64,000 bases of DNA from SZAS-103 sp038226665 (lineage in GTDB: Bacteria > Pseudomonadota > Gammaproteobacteria > Xanthomonadales > Xanthomonadaceae). Shown here piece after piece: positions 31,540 to 40,972 of this stretch (position 1 is the stretch's first letter; every line of letters starts with the position of its first letter). The position numbers and the translations under genes are program-made. The notes beneath the pieces are model-generated. The model did no database searches. It had not been told where the DNA came from and saw nothing but the letters and a program-made list of their open reading frames with translations. The stretch is taken from NCBI GenBank assembly GCA_038226665.1, contig JBBRQI010000001.1:1-64000 (forward strand), in the 5' to 3' direction.

Positions 31540-32081
31540 TGCTGCCGCCGCCCATCGATTTCCAGAAGTGGATCTACGAGCACCGCCACCTGCTCAAACC
31601 GCCGGTCGGCAACAAGTGCATCGTCGATGGCGATTTCATCATCATGATCGTCGGCGGCCCGAACGCGCGCACCGACTACCACTACGATGAAGGCCCGGAA
31701 TTCTTCCACCAGATCGAAGGTGAGATGGTGTTGCGCGTGCAGGACGACGGTGTCGCGCGCGACATCCCGATCAAGGCTGGCGAAATCTTCTACCTGCCGC
31801 CGCGCGTCCCGCATTCGCCGCAACGCATGGCCGGCGGCATCGGCCTTGTGATCGAGCGCCGCCGCCTGCCGCAGGAAAAAGACGGCTTGCAGTGGTACTG
31901 CGAGAGCTGCAATCACAGGATCTACGAGGAATATTTCCACCTGCACAGCATCGAAGCGGATTTCCCGCCCGTGTTCGAGCGCTTCTACCGCAGCATCGAA
32001 CATCGCACCTGCGCGAACTGCCGCGCGATCCATCCGCGTCCCGCGCACTTCGAGGATGACGCCAGACTCGATCCAACCTGA
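31539..32081 (+). CDS. nbaC: 3-hydroxyanthranilate 3,4-dioxygenase
   Basis: 180 residues, bacterial length. The cupin carries Arg44, His48 and Glu54 in ARTDYHYDEGPEFFHQIEG and a His in PPRVPHSPQR. A C-terminal rubredoxin-like site uses CESC and CANC. It opens 3-hydroxyanthranilate to 2-amino-3-carboxymuconate semialdehyde, with Fe(II). Translation is coupled to the deaminase gene by the TGATG overlap. Confidence 0.96.
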   Translation: MLPPPIDFQKWIYEHRHLLKPPVGNKCIVDGDFIIMIVGGPNARTDYHYDEGPEFFHQIEGEMVLRVQDDGVARDIPIKAGEIFYLPPRVPHSPQRMAGGIGLVIERRRLPQEKDGLQWYCESCNHRIYEEYFHLHSIEADFPPVFERFYRSIEHRTCANCRAIHPRPAHFEDDARLDPT

Positions 32082-32122
32082 GTTCCGCGCCGGATCGAAT
32101 CCGCTCCGGTAGAATCGTGGCC

Positions 32123-33142
32123 ATGCTCAAGATCGACGTCCACGCCCACATCCTCCCGCGCGACTGGCCCGATCTCGCGACCAAGTACGGCGACGATCGC
32201 TTCGCGGTGATCCATCACACCGGCGATGGCCGTCATCGCATCTACAAGGACGGAAAGTTCTTCCGCGAGGTCTTCCCGAAGACCTGGGATGCCGAGGAAC
32301 GCATCGCCGACTACGCGCGCTTCGACGTGCAGGTGCAGGTGATCAGCACGGTGCCGGTGATGTTCAGCTATTGGGCCAAGCCGCACCATGCGCTCGAACT
32401 GCACCAGTCGTTGAACGAGCACACCGCTGAGATCTGCCGCAAGCATCCGCGGCACTATGCGGGCATCGGCACGGTGCCGTTGCAATCGCCACGACTTGCC
32501 GTGCAGGAACTCGAACGCTGCATGGATCAGCTCGACCTGCAGGGTGTGCAGATCGGCAGTCACGTCAACGACTGGAACCTCGACGCGCCCGAACTGTTCG
32601 ATTTTTTCGTGGCCGCGAGCGAACTCGGCGCGGCGATCCTCGTGCATCCGTGGGACATGATGGGCAAGGATTCGATGCCTAAATACTGGCTGCCGTGGCT
32701 GGTCGGCATGCCAGCCGAGCAGGCGCGCGCGGCCTGCTGCCTGATCTTCGGCGGCGTGCTCGAGCGCCTGCCTAAACTCAAGATCTGCTTCGCGCATGGC
32801 GGCGGAAGTTTTCCGTACACGATCGGCCGCATCGAACACGGCTTCAAGATGCGCCCCGATCTCGTCGCCACCGACAACCCGCGCAATCCACGCGAGTACC
32901 TCGATCGCGTGTTCTTCGATTCCTGGGTTGCCGACGATCGCGCGCTGCGCTACCTGATCGACACCGTCGGCATCGATCGCGTGATGATGGGCACCGACTA
33001 TCCGTTTCCGCTGGGCGAGCAGGTGCCCGGCAGTTACATCGAAGCATTGAATTTGTCTGAATCCGATCAAGCGCAACTGTTCCACGCCACTGCACTGGAC
33101 TGGCTCGGCCTGCCGGCATCGCGTTTCGGAGTGAAGGCATGA
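32123..33142 (+). CDS. nbaD: 2-amino-3-carboxymuconate-6-semialdehyde decarboxylase (ACMSD)
   Basis: 339 residues from the ATG at 32123 (a GTG at 32117 is possible). The amidohydrolase zinc motif is IDVHAHILPRDWPDL (H7, H9). GTVPLQSPRLAVQELERCM, LVHPWDMMG, CFAHGGGSFPYTIGR and MMGTDYPFPLGE are ACMSD signatures. It removes CO2 from the 3-HAO product, steering carbon away from quinolinate. Its stop overlaps the kynU start (ATGA). Confidence 0.95.
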   Translation: MLKIDVHAHILPRDWPDLATKYGDDRFAVIHHTGDGRHRIYKDGKFFREVFPKTWDAEERIADYARFDVQVQVISTVPVMFSYWAKPHHALELHQSLNEHTAEICRKHPRHYAGIGTVPLQSPRLAVQELERCMDQLDLQGVQIGSHVNDWNLDAPELFDFFVAASELGAAILVHPWDMMGKDSMPKYWLPWLVGMPAEQARAACCLIFGGVLERLPKLKICFAHGGGSFPYTIGRIEHGFKMRPDLVATDNPRNPREYLDRVFFDSWVADDRALRYLIDTVGIDRVMMGTDYPFPLGEQVPGSYIEALNLSESDQAQLFHATALDWLGLPASRFGVKA

Positions 33143-34443
33143 GCGCGGCGCACTTTGCGTTCGAGGCGACCGAAGCCGATGCGCGCGCGCGCGATGCCGC
33201 CGATCCGCTGCGCAGTTTTCGCGACGAATTCCTGATTCCGCCTGCAACCGATGTGTCGCTCGATCCGCACGCGCAGCTCTACTTCGCCGGCAATTCGCTC
33301 GGCCTGCAACCGCGCGGCGTACGCGAAGCGCTACTGACCGAACTCGACGACTGGGCGCGACTCGGCGTCGAAGCGCATTTCCACGGACGTCATCCGTGGA
33401 TGCCGTACCACGAGGAAGTGCGTGCGCATCTCGCGGAAATCGCCGGCGCGTTGCCGAGCGAAGTCGTCGCAATGAATTCGCTGACCGTCAATCTGCATCT
33501 GATGCTCGTGAGCTTCTATCGACCAACCCCTGGGCGCAACGCAATCCTGATCGAGGCCGGCGCGTTTCCATCCGACCACCACGCGATGGAATCGCAAATC
33601 CGCTACCACGGCTTCGATCCAGCGACGGCCCTGATCGAACTCAAAGGCGACCACGACACCGGCCTGATCGGCATCGATGCGGTCGAACGCACGCTTGCCG
33701 AGCACGGACCGCGCATCGCCCTCGTATTGTGGCCCGGCGTGCAATACCGCACTGGCGAAGCATTCGACCTCGCCGCAATCGCGAAGCTCGCGCACGCGCA
33801 TGGTTGCACAGCCGGTTTCGACCTTGCGCACGCGGCCGGCAACCTGCCGCTCGCGTTACACGACAGCGACGCGGATTTTGCAGTGTGGTGCAGCTACAAA
33901 TACCTGAACTCGGGACCGGGCGCGGTCGCCGGCTGCTTCGTGCACGAGCGCCATGCGCGCGCCGACGTGCCGCGCTTCGCAGGCTGGTGGGGCCACGACC
34001 AGACGACGCGTTTCAAAATGGGGCCGGAATTCGTACCGACTCCGGGCGCGGATGGCTGGCAGCTCAGCAATCCTCCGATCCTCGCGCTCGCGCCGTTGCG
34101 CGCATCGCTGGATGTGTTTCATCGCGCCGGCATGGCGCGGCTGCGCGAAAAATCCGTACAGCTCACTGCGTACCTCGAATCGCTGATTCGCGCACGACTC
34201 GCTGGAACGATCGAGATCGCAACGCCTGTTGATGCCCGGCGGCGCGGTTGCCAATTGAGCCTGCGTGTCGTCGGTGGGCGTGCGCGTGGCCGCGCCTTGT
34301 TCGAGCATCTGGCGTCACGAGGCATCATTGGCGACTGGCGCGAACCCGACGTGATCCGCGCCGCGCCGACGCCGCTTTACAACCGCTACACGGATGCGTG
34401 GAAACTTGTCGCGGCTATTGCGGCGTGGCGCGATGCGACCTGA
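33139..34443 (+). CDS. kynU: Kynureninase
   Basis: 434 residues. The PLP Lys lies in VWCSYKYLNSGPGAVAGCFV. NSLGLQPRGVR, the FDLAHAAGNLPL block and GWWGHDQTTRFKMGPEFVP are KynU motifs. It cleaves 3-hydroxykynurenine to 3-hydroxyanthranilate and alanine. It overlaps ACMSD by 4 bp and kmo by 11 bp, so the three are co-translated. Confidence 0.97.
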   Translation: MSAAHFAFEATEADARARDAADPLRSFRDEFLIPPATDVSLDPHAQLYFAGNSLGLQPRGVREALLTELDDWARLGVEAHFHGRHPWMPYHEEVRAHLAEIAGALPSEVVAMNSLTVNLHLMLVSFYRPTPGRNAILIEAGAFPSDHHAMESQIRYHGFDPATALIELKGDHDTGLIGIDAVERTLAEHGPRIALVLWPGVQYRTGEAFDLAAIAKLAHAHGCTAGFDLAHAAGNLPLALHDSDADFAVWCSYKYLNSGPGAVAGCFVHERHARADVPRFAGWWGHDQTTRFKMGPEFVPTPGADGWQLSNPPILALAPLRASLDVFHRAGMARLREKSVQLTAYLESLIRARLAGTIEIATPVDARRRGCQLSLRVVGGRARGRALFEHLASRGIIGDWREPDVIRAAPTPLYNRYTDAWKLVAAIAAWRDAT

Positions 34444-35821
34444 GCCCGGGAAAACCATCACCATCGCCGGCGCAGGTCTCGCGGGTGCCTTGCTCGCGAC
34501 ACTGCTCTCGCGCGCTGGATGGTCGGTCGAAGTGTTCGAGAAGCGTTCCGATCCGCGCACAGTCGGTTACGAAGGCGGGCGCTCGATCAACCTCGCGCTT
34601 GCCGAACGCGGATTGCATGCGTTGCGACAAGCCGGATTGCACGAGGCCGTGCTCGAGCAAGCGGTGATGATGCGCGGGCGCATGGTGCATTTCCTCGACG
34701 GCCGCACCGACCTACAGCGTTACGGCAAGGACGACAGCGAGGTCATCTGGTCGGTGCATCGCGGCCGCTTGAACCTGCTGCTGCTCGATGCCGCCGAAGC
34801 GGCGGGCGCACGCATCCATTTCGATATGCGGCTGGATGGAGTCGACTTCACCGCGAAAACGATGCAGCTTGCGAACGATCCCGATGGTAGTGTGCATGTG
34901 CATCGCTTCGACGTGTTGATCGGCGCCGATGGTGCCGGCTCCGCATTGCGTGGTGCGATCAACTCCGTCGCGCCACTCGGCGAGCGCTTCGAGCCGCTCG
35001 GCCACGGCTACAAAGAACTCGAAATACCGCCAGCACCGGACGGCGGCTTCAGTATCGAACCGAACGCGTTGCACATCTGGCCGCGCGGTCGCTACATGTG
35101 CATCGCATTGCCGAATACCGAGCGCACGTTCACCGTCACCCTGTTCCTGCCGTTGCACGCGCAAGGCGATGCGCCGGGTTTCGATGCGTTGCCCGATGCC
35201 GACGCCGCACACGCGTTGTATGCGCGCGATTTCGCCGATGCGCTGCCGCTGATTCCCGACTTCGACGCCGACTGGGCGCATAACCCGATCGGCATGCTGA
35301 GCACGCTGTATCTCGATCGCTGGACACTCGATGGGCGTGCTGTGTTGCTCGGCGATGCCGCGCACGCGATGGTTCCGTTCCACGGCCAGGGCATGAACTG
35401 CGCGTTCGAGGATTGCGTTTCCCTCGCGCAACACATCGAAAGCGCCAACGACTTCAAGTGCGCGTTCTCTGCATTCGAGGCCGAACGGCTGCCGAATGCG
35501 CGCGCGATCCAGCAGATGGCGCTCGAGAACTATCTCGAAATGCGCGACCGCGTGGACGATGCCGACTACCTGCTGCAGCGACAGCTCGAGCTTGCACTCG
35601 CGGCGCGCCATCCGGATATCTTCGTGCCGCGCTACGCGATGGTTACGTTCCGGCGCATTCCCTATGCGACGGCGCTCGCGCGCGGGCAGATCCAGCGCGA
35701 ACTGCTTGTCGATGCGACGCGCGGCATAACGCGCCTCGAGGACGTGGACATGGAAGCCCTCGATCGCGCGATTGCTGGCAGCCTGACGAGGTTGCCGGAC
35801 GAGCGCATCGAAAATCGATGA
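34433..35821 (+). CDS. kmo: Kynurenine 3-monooxygenase
   Basis: 462 residues. The FAD motif is ITIAGAGLAGALLATLLSRA. GYEGGRSINLALAERGLHAL and the second flavin motif LLGDAAHAMVPFHGQGMNCA, then FEDC, identify KMO. It hydroxylates kynurenine with NADPH and O2. Tryptophan dioxygenase and formamidase, which make kynurenine, are not in the window. The start lies inside kynU and the stop overlaps the exonuclease I start. Confidence 0.96.
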   Translation: MRPEPGKTITIAGAGLAGALLATLLSRAGWSVEVFEKRSDPRTVGYEGGRSINLALAERGLHALRQAGLHEAVLEQAVMMRGRMVHFLDGRTDLQRYGKDDSEVIWSVHRGRLNLLLLDAAEAAGARIHFDMRLDGVDFTAKTMQLANDPDGSVHVHRFDVLIGADGAGSALRGAINSVAPLGERFEPLGHGYKELEIPPAPDGGFSIEPNALHIWPRGRYMCIALPNTERTFTVTLFLPLHAQGDAPGFDALPDADAAHALYARDFADALPLIPDFDADWAHNPIGMLSTLYLDRWTLDGRAVLLGDAAHAMVPFHGQGMNCAFEDCVSLAQHIESANDFKCAFSAFEAERLPNARAIQQMALENYLEMRDRVDDADYLLQRQLELALAARHPDIFVPRYAMVTFRRIPYATALARGQIQRELLVDATRGITRLEDVDMEALDRAIAGSLTRLPDERIENR

Positions 35822-37263
35822 CCTCGACATTCTATTGGTACGACCTGGAAACGTTCGGAAGCGATCCGCGTCGCACGCGCATCACGCAGTTCGCAGGCCT
35901 GCGCACCGACGAGGACCTGAATCCCGTCGGCGAACCACTGGTGCTGTACTGCAAGCCGGCCGACGACCTGCTTCCCTCGCCCGAAGCCACGCTGATCACT
36001 GGCATCACTCCGCAACGCGCGTTGCGCGAAGGCGTGAGCGAGGCCGAACTGATCGGCCACGTGCTCGACGAATTCGCCGTGCCGCAGACCTGCGTGACCG
36101 GCTACAACTCGCTGCGCTTCGACGACGAGTTCATCCGCTACGCGCTGTACCGCAATTTCCACGATCCCTACGAACGCGAATGGCGCGGCGGCAATTCGCG
36201 CTGGGACCTGCTCGACTTGTTTCGCCTCGCGCACGCACTTCGCCCGGACGGCATGGCCTGGCCGTTGCGGGAGGATGGCGCACCGAGCTTCAAGCTCACC
36301 CACCTGAGCGCCGCGAACGGCATTGGCCATGATCACGCGCACGATGCGTTGTCCGACGTGCAGGCCTTGATCGGTCTTGCGAAGAAACTCAAGCAGGCGC
36401 AGCCGCGCCTGTTCGACTACTACCTCGGCCTGCGCGACAAGCGCCGCGCCGCATCGTTGCTTGATGTCGCGCAGATGACGCCGGTGCTGCACGTCTCCGG
36501 AAAATATTCCGCGGCGCGCGGCAGCGCCGCACTGGTAGCGCCGATCTGCCGGCATCCGCAGATTGAATCGCGCGTGGTCGTGTTCGACCTGGATGCGGAC
36601 CCTGAGGCGTTGCTCGCGCTCGATCCGGCCGCTATCGCGGACCGCTTGTACACACCTGCCGCCGACTTGCCCGAAGGCGAATCAAGAATTCCGCTCAAGG
36701 AAGTCCACCTCAACCGCTGCCCTGCCCTCGTCGCGTTCGAGCATCTACGCGCAGACGATTTCACGCGCCTGTGCATCGATCCCGATCTGGCGTTACGACG
36801 CGTCGAAGCGCTCCGCGCAGCCGAAGGCCTCGCAACGAAAGTGCGGCAGGTCTATGCGCGATCGCGAGAGCCACGCAGCGTCGATGCCGATGCCGCGCTC
36901 TACGACGCTTTCGTGCCGGATCATGACAAGCGGTTGTTCCAGAAAGTCCGCGCCGCCGCGCCGAAGGCATTGCCTGCGTTCGCCGCACAGTTCGAAGACC
37001 AGCGCCTGCGGGAACTTGTGTTCCGTTACCAGGCACGCAACTGGCCGGAGTCGCTGGATGCGGCGCAGCAGGCGCGCTGGGACGACTACCGTCGCACACG
37101 GCTTGGCAGCGACATCGGCCTTTCCGAATATTCGTTCGAGACCTATGACGGAGCCATCGCGTCTTTGCGGCACGTGCATGCCGACGATGGCCGCGTGCAG
37201 GCGTTGCTCGACGCGTTGCAGGATTGGGGCAACGCCATCGCTGCGACCCTGCCGCCGAATTGA
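35818..37263 (+). CDS. sbcB: Exodeoxyribonuclease I
   Basis: 481 residues, E. coli length. DEDDh catalytic residues: FYWYDLETFGSDPRRTRITQ (Asp, Glu), TGYNSLRFDDEFIRYALYRN (Asp) and GHDHAHDALSDVQALI (His, Asp). The SH3-like and helical C-terminal domains follow (LKEVHLNRCPALV). It degrades single-stranded DNA 3' to 5' in repair and recombination. Its ATG overlaps the kmo stop as ATGA, so this housekeeping nuclease is translated with a catabolic operon. Confidence 0.96.
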   Translation: MTSTFYWYDLETFGSDPRRTRITQFAGLRTDEDLNPVGEPLVLYCKPADDLLPSPEATLITGITPQRALREGVSEAELIGHVLDEFAVPQTCVTGYNSLRFDDEFIRYALYRNFHDPYEREWRGGNSRWDLLDLFRLAHALRPDGMAWPLREDGAPSFKLTHLSAANGIGHDHAHDALSDVQALIGLAKKLKQAQPRLFDYYLGLRDKRRAASLLDVAQMTPVLHVSGKYSAARGSAALVAPICRHPQIESRVVVFDLDADPEALLALDPAAIADRLYTPAADLPEGESRIPLKEVHLNRCPALVAFEHLRADDFTRLCIDPDLALRRVEALRAAEGLATKVRQVYARSREPRSVDADAALYDAFVPDHDKRLFQKVRAAAPKALPAFAAQFEDQRLRELVFRYQARNWPESLDAAQQARWDDYRRTRLGSDIGLSEYSFETYDGAIASLRHVHADDGRVQALLDALQDWGNAIAATLPPN

Positions 37264-37307
37264 TCGAGCCGATTGAGCAAACAAGTTGATCGAACGAGAG
37301 CGCCAAC

Positions 37308-38030
37308 ATGCCGACCTATTTCACCGACAAGACCTTCAAGTTCCAGAGCGCGCTTGCGAAGAACAACACGCGCGAATGGTTTACTGCGCACAAGGCCGAT
37401 TATGAGGAACATCTCAAGCAGCCGTTCCTGCGCTTGATCATAGATCTGCAAATACCGCTCGCGAACATCAGTACGCACTTCCGCGCCGATCCCAAGCCGT
37501 CCGGTGGCTCGCTGTTCCGCATTTATCGCGACACGCGCTTCGCGAACGACAAGACGCCGTACAAGACATGGGCTGGCGCGCGGCTTTTCCATGAGCGCAC
37601 GAAGATCGCGAATGCGGATGCAACCTTGCAGCGCCCAGGCGCAGCAATCGAAGCGCCATCCTTCTACCTGCACCTCCAGCCAGGCAACTGTTTCGTCGGT
37701 GGCGGACTCTGGCATCCTGAAACACCGACCCAACGTCGCATCCGCGACTTCATCGTTGAAAACCCCGAAAGCTGGAAAGCCGCCGTACGCAAGCCGGCTT
37801 TTCGCAAGAGGTTCATCCTCAACGATGACATGCTGACACGCGCGCCGCGCGGCTATCCGCCCGACCACGACTTGATCGACGACCTCAAGCGCAAGAATTT
37901 CGTTGCGATAGCGTCGATCGAAGATGACGTGGTCAAAGGTCCGCGATTGCTGAAATCCGTGACCAGCGGCCTGCAAGGCACGGCGCCATTGATAGACTAC
38001 CTGTGCGCTGCGCTCGATCTGGAGTTCTGA
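37308..38030 (+). CDS. DUF2461 family protein
   Basis: 240 residues: FLAKNNTREWFTAHKADYEE-like opening (ALAKNNTREWFTAHKADYEE), SLFRIYRDTRFANDKTPYKT and SFYLHLQPGNCFVGGGLWHP are conserved DUF2461 (TIGR02453) blocks. Biochemical function is unknown. It follows sbcB by 44 bp and may share its transcript. Confidence 0.93.
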   Translation: MPTYFTDKTFKFQSALAKNNTREWFTAHKADYEEHLKQPFLRLIIDLQIPLANISTHFRADPKPSGGSLFRIYRDTRFANDKTPYKTWAGARLFHERTKIANADATLQRPGAAIEAPSFYLHLQPGNCFVGGGLWHPETPTQRRIRDFIVENPESWKAAVRKPAFRKRFILNDDMLTRAPRGYPPDHDLIDDLKRKNFVAIASIEDDVVKGPRLLKSVTSGLQGTAPLIDYLCAALDLEF

Positions 38031-38076
38031 TGCGCCGCCACGCTTGGCATCGCACCCGGCATTGCAACATCGACCG

Positions 38077-39219
38077 ATGACGCAGCGCAAACGCTTCCTC
38101 TTCGCGCTTTTCTATTTCTGCTATTACGCTGCGATCGGCGCGTACACGCCATACGTGGGGCGTTGGGTCAGCGCGCTTGGGCATGGCGGCTTCGTCGTTG
38201 GGGCAATGCTCGGGCTGTGGTACGCGACGCGCATCGTCGCGCCGCCGGCTTGGGCTGCGCTGACATCACGCAGCATCCGTCCCGGCATGTGGCTGGTCTA
38301 TGGCTGCGCATTCGGGCTGCTGTGCTTCGCGGGTTTCACATTGACGACATCCGCAACCGCCTTGCTTGGCGTGATGGCTTTGTTCGGGCTGTTCTACAAC
38401 GCAGTGCTGCCGCAGTTCGAAGCGATGACGCTGACCGCGCTCGGCCGCGACAGCCACGACTACGGCCGTATCCGACTGTGGGGGTCGCTGGGATTCCTGC
38501 TCGTCGCCGGCAGCTACGGCGCGTTGATGGACCGTCTCGGCGACCGGATGTTTCCGTGGCTCTGCTTGCCACTGTTCGTCCTTGCATTGCTCGCTGCGTG
38601 GCCGCACCGGAACGATCGGCCACCCGAGCACACCGAGACAGTCGCCGATGCAGGCCACTTGTGGAAGCGTCCGGGCGTGCGCCGTTTCCTGCTGGTTTCG
38701 TTGCTCGCACAAGCGGGCTTCGGCACGTTTTATGTGTTCTTTACGCTGCACTTGCAGAACCATTACCACGACGGTCTTGCGGTCGGGATCCTGTGGGCAG
38801 CTGGCGTGCTCGCCGAGATCGTGATGTTCTGGTTCGCGCCGGGATTGATCGCGCGCGTCGGTGCAGCGCGCTTGCTGGGCTGGTGCCTTGGGATCGGCGT
38901 GTTGCGCTGGGCGGTCACCGCGTTGTTCGCCGATTCGTTCGCGATCATGTTCGTTGCGCAACTCACGCACGCTTTCAGTTTCGCGGTGTTCCAGTCCTGC
39001 TGCATGCAGATGATGACGCAGTATTTCCCTGGCCGCCGCGCAGCAGCCGGCCAAAGCTTGTTGTACGGATTTTCCTCGGGCGTCGGCGGCGTGCTCGGTG
39101 CTGCGGTCGCGGCTGTGTTGTGGCACTACGGCCGCGGCGAATGGGCGTTCCTCGGCGGTGCAGCACTCACCGCGATTGCGCTGGTGGTGCATGCGATGCG
39201 GCGCGGCGTTGCCGTGTGA
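38077..39219 (+). CDS. MFS permease of the HcaT-like group
   Basis: 380 residues with about 12 membrane helices. FLFALFYFCYYAAIGAYTPY then VGRWVSALGHGGFVVGAMLG, and GRIRLWGSLGFLLVAGSYGA, are typical of the 3-phenylpropionate permease (HcaT/MFS_1-like) group. The substrate is unknown; uptake of an aromatic compound would suit the neighbourhood. The ATG at 38077 gives the conserved N-terminus. Confidence 0.87.
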   Translation: MTQRKRFLFALFYFCYYAAIGAYTPYVGRWVSALGHGGFVVGAMLGLWYATRIVAPPAWAALTSRSIRPGMWLVYGCAFGLLCFAGFTLTTSATALLGVMALFGLFYNAVLPQFEAMTLTALGRDSHDYGRIRLWGSLGFLLVAGSYGALMDRLGDRMFPWLCLPLFVLALLAAWPHRNDRPPEHTETVADAGHLWKRPGVRRFLLVSLLAQAGFGTFYVFFTLHLQNHYHDGLAVGILWAAGVLAEIVMFWFAPGLIARVGAARLLGWCLGIGVLRWAVTALFADSFAIMFVAQLTHAFSFAVFQSCCMQMMTQYFPGRRAAAGQSLLYGFSSGVGGVLGAAVAAVLWHYGRGEWAFLGGAALTAIALVVHAMRRGVAV

Positions 39220-39242
39220 CCTGCAACTTCATCACAGCACAA

Positions 39243-40232
39243 TCATTCGTTCGACACGCCATGCGGCACATGCCCTGCCGCGACATGGCGACGCGCGTTG
39301 GCGATGTTGTCGTGTGAATCATCAAAGAAAATGTCGGCACCGAATGCCTCGAGGAACGGGCCCTTGTCGCGGCCGCCGAGGAACAGCGCTTCGTCCAGGC
39401 GCACGCCCCACTCGCGCAATGTCAGGATCACGCGCTTGTGTGCGGGCGCCGAGCGTGCAGTGACGAGCGCGGTACGGATCGGCGAATCTTCCGCCGGAAA
39501 CGCTGCCTGCAATCGATGCAATGCCGCGAGGAATCCACGAAACGGGCCGCCCGACAACGGCGTGTTCGCCAGTTCCGTCTCATTGCGCGAAAAGGCAGCG
39601 AGCCCCTGTTCGGTCGAAATGCGCTGCGACTCGTCGCCGAAAATCACCGCGTCGCCATCGAACGCGATGCGCAACTGGTTGGCGTTACGGTCGTGACCAA
39701 CTGGGCCTGCCCCGAGCGCGTCGGGGAGAGCGGCATGGTACATCGATGGATCGCCGTCTTCGGCCTGCAGTGCATCCATGGGACTACTGGCGGTCAGGAT
39801 GGTCGCTGCAGCCACGCCATGCTCCAGCGCGCGTCGCACCGAAGCCGGATTCGCGGACAGGAACAATTGCGCACCAAACGGTCTGATGTAGGGATCGGTC
39901 GGCGCGCCGGCAGTGAACACCGCGCGCACGATGCCGAGTTTGTAGTGCTCGATCGAATTGAAGATGCGCAGGCCGGTGTCACTGGAATTGCGCGAAAGCA
40001 GGATCACCTCAACGCGTGGCGTATCGATTGGCGCGCCTTCGTTGAGCGCGAGCAGCTTGCGTACCAGCGGGAATGCGATACCCGTCGCGAGCACGTCGTC
40101 CTCACGCGATCGCTGGAAATCGGCATACGCCCGCACACCATCGCGCTCGAATAGCGCGTGGCCTTCTTCGAGATCGAACAACGCGCGCGCTGTGATGGCG
40201 ACGACGAGGTGGTCTGGCGATTCGGAATTCAT
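39243..40232 (-). CDS. Cytosolic 5'-nucleotidase
   Basis: 329 residues of the bacterial 5'-nucleotidase family (PF06189-like): LVVAITARALFDLEEGHALF at the start, PLVRKLLALN, VEVILLSRNSSDTGLRIFNS, and IFFDDSHDNIANARRHVAAG near the end. These enzymes dephosphorylate nucleoside monophosphates. It is convergent with the MFS gene, 23 bp apart. Confidence 0.88.
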   Translation of the reverse strand: MNSESPDHLVVAITARALFDLEEGHALFERDGVRAYADFQRSREDDVLATGIAFPLVRKLLALNEGAPIDTPRVEVILLSRNSSDTGLRIFNSIEHYKLGIVRAVFTAGAPTDPYIRPFGAQLFLSANPASVRRALEHGVAAATILTASSPMDALQAEDGDPSMYHAALPDALGAGPVGHDRNANQLRIAFDGDAVIFGDESQRISTEQGLAAFSRNETELANTPLSGGPFRGFLAALHRLQAAFPAEDSPIRTALVTARSAPAHKRVILTLREWGVRLDEALFLGGRDKGPFLEAFGADIFFDDSHDNIANARRHVAAGHVPHGVSNE

Positions 40233-40389
40233 GATGCAAGTATCCGCCTCGGCGTCTCAGGCGGCGAGACCGACCTGACGACGCGTCGTATCAAGGCACG
40301 AGTTTAACAAGTCACACTATCTGCGAAGACAGGGCTTGCGACGCAATGGTCCGCAATAGATGATGGGATTTTGCTTTCAGTGGTGAAAC

Positions 40390-40917
40390 ATGATGCGACC
40401 CTTCCGATTGGTTCTCATTTTGTCGATTGCCGCTGGCTTGGCCAATTCTCATGCCGCCGAGCCTGAAAATGCCGCCGCCGTCTGGAGCAAGCACTACTTG
40501 AAATCAGGCGGATCGGTGACGATTCCCTATTCCCTGACTTCAGTCTTGCGCATCCACGAAGGGCGCGTAGCGATAGCCTTTCATTTCGTCAATACATCGA
40601 CGCATTCGTTGAGGACTTACCCGGAATCGTTGCCGTGGGGCAATTCGCATTCCATCAGGTTAGTTGCCTTTCGCGACGATAAGCAGTTTCTGCAAAATGT
40701 CTATCCGATCGACGATCCAGCACCAGCGCAACCCCTTGAGATTAAACCGGGCGGCGTGCTTGACGGACAATACGATCTTGCACAGGGCCTCGTGATCAAT
40801 GAGAGCGACAGATCCCACAACATCATCGTGTTGTGGTCGTATTCAGGCTCATTCATCGGGCAGAGTGGCAATGACGGAGCTGTAGCTGGAGTGGTTGCTA
40901 TCCCAGCGCGCAACTAG
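40390..40917 (+). CDS. Exported protein of unknown function
   Basis: 175 residues with a signal peptide (MMRPFRLVLILSIAAGLANS, HAAEPE). The mature part looks like an all-beta domain (VTIPYSLTSVLRIHEGRVAI, AFHFVNTSTHSLRTYPE). No family is recognised. It sits alone between two genes of the opposite strand, with somewhat lower GC than its neighbours, which hints at later acquisition. Confidence 0.65.
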   Translation: MMRPFRLVLILSIAAGLANSHAAEPENAAAVWSKHYLKSGGSVTIPYSLTSVLRIHEGRVAIAFHFVNTSTHSLRTYPESLPWGNSHSIRLVAFRDDKQFLQNVYPIDDPAPAQPLEIKPGGVLDGQYDLAQGLVINESDRSHNIIVLWSYSGSFIGQSGNDGAVAGVVAIPARN

Positions 40918-40972
40918 CAATCCATTAGCGAGCAATGGCGTCCGACTTGAAAGTCGGCTGAGGTTGCGACAA

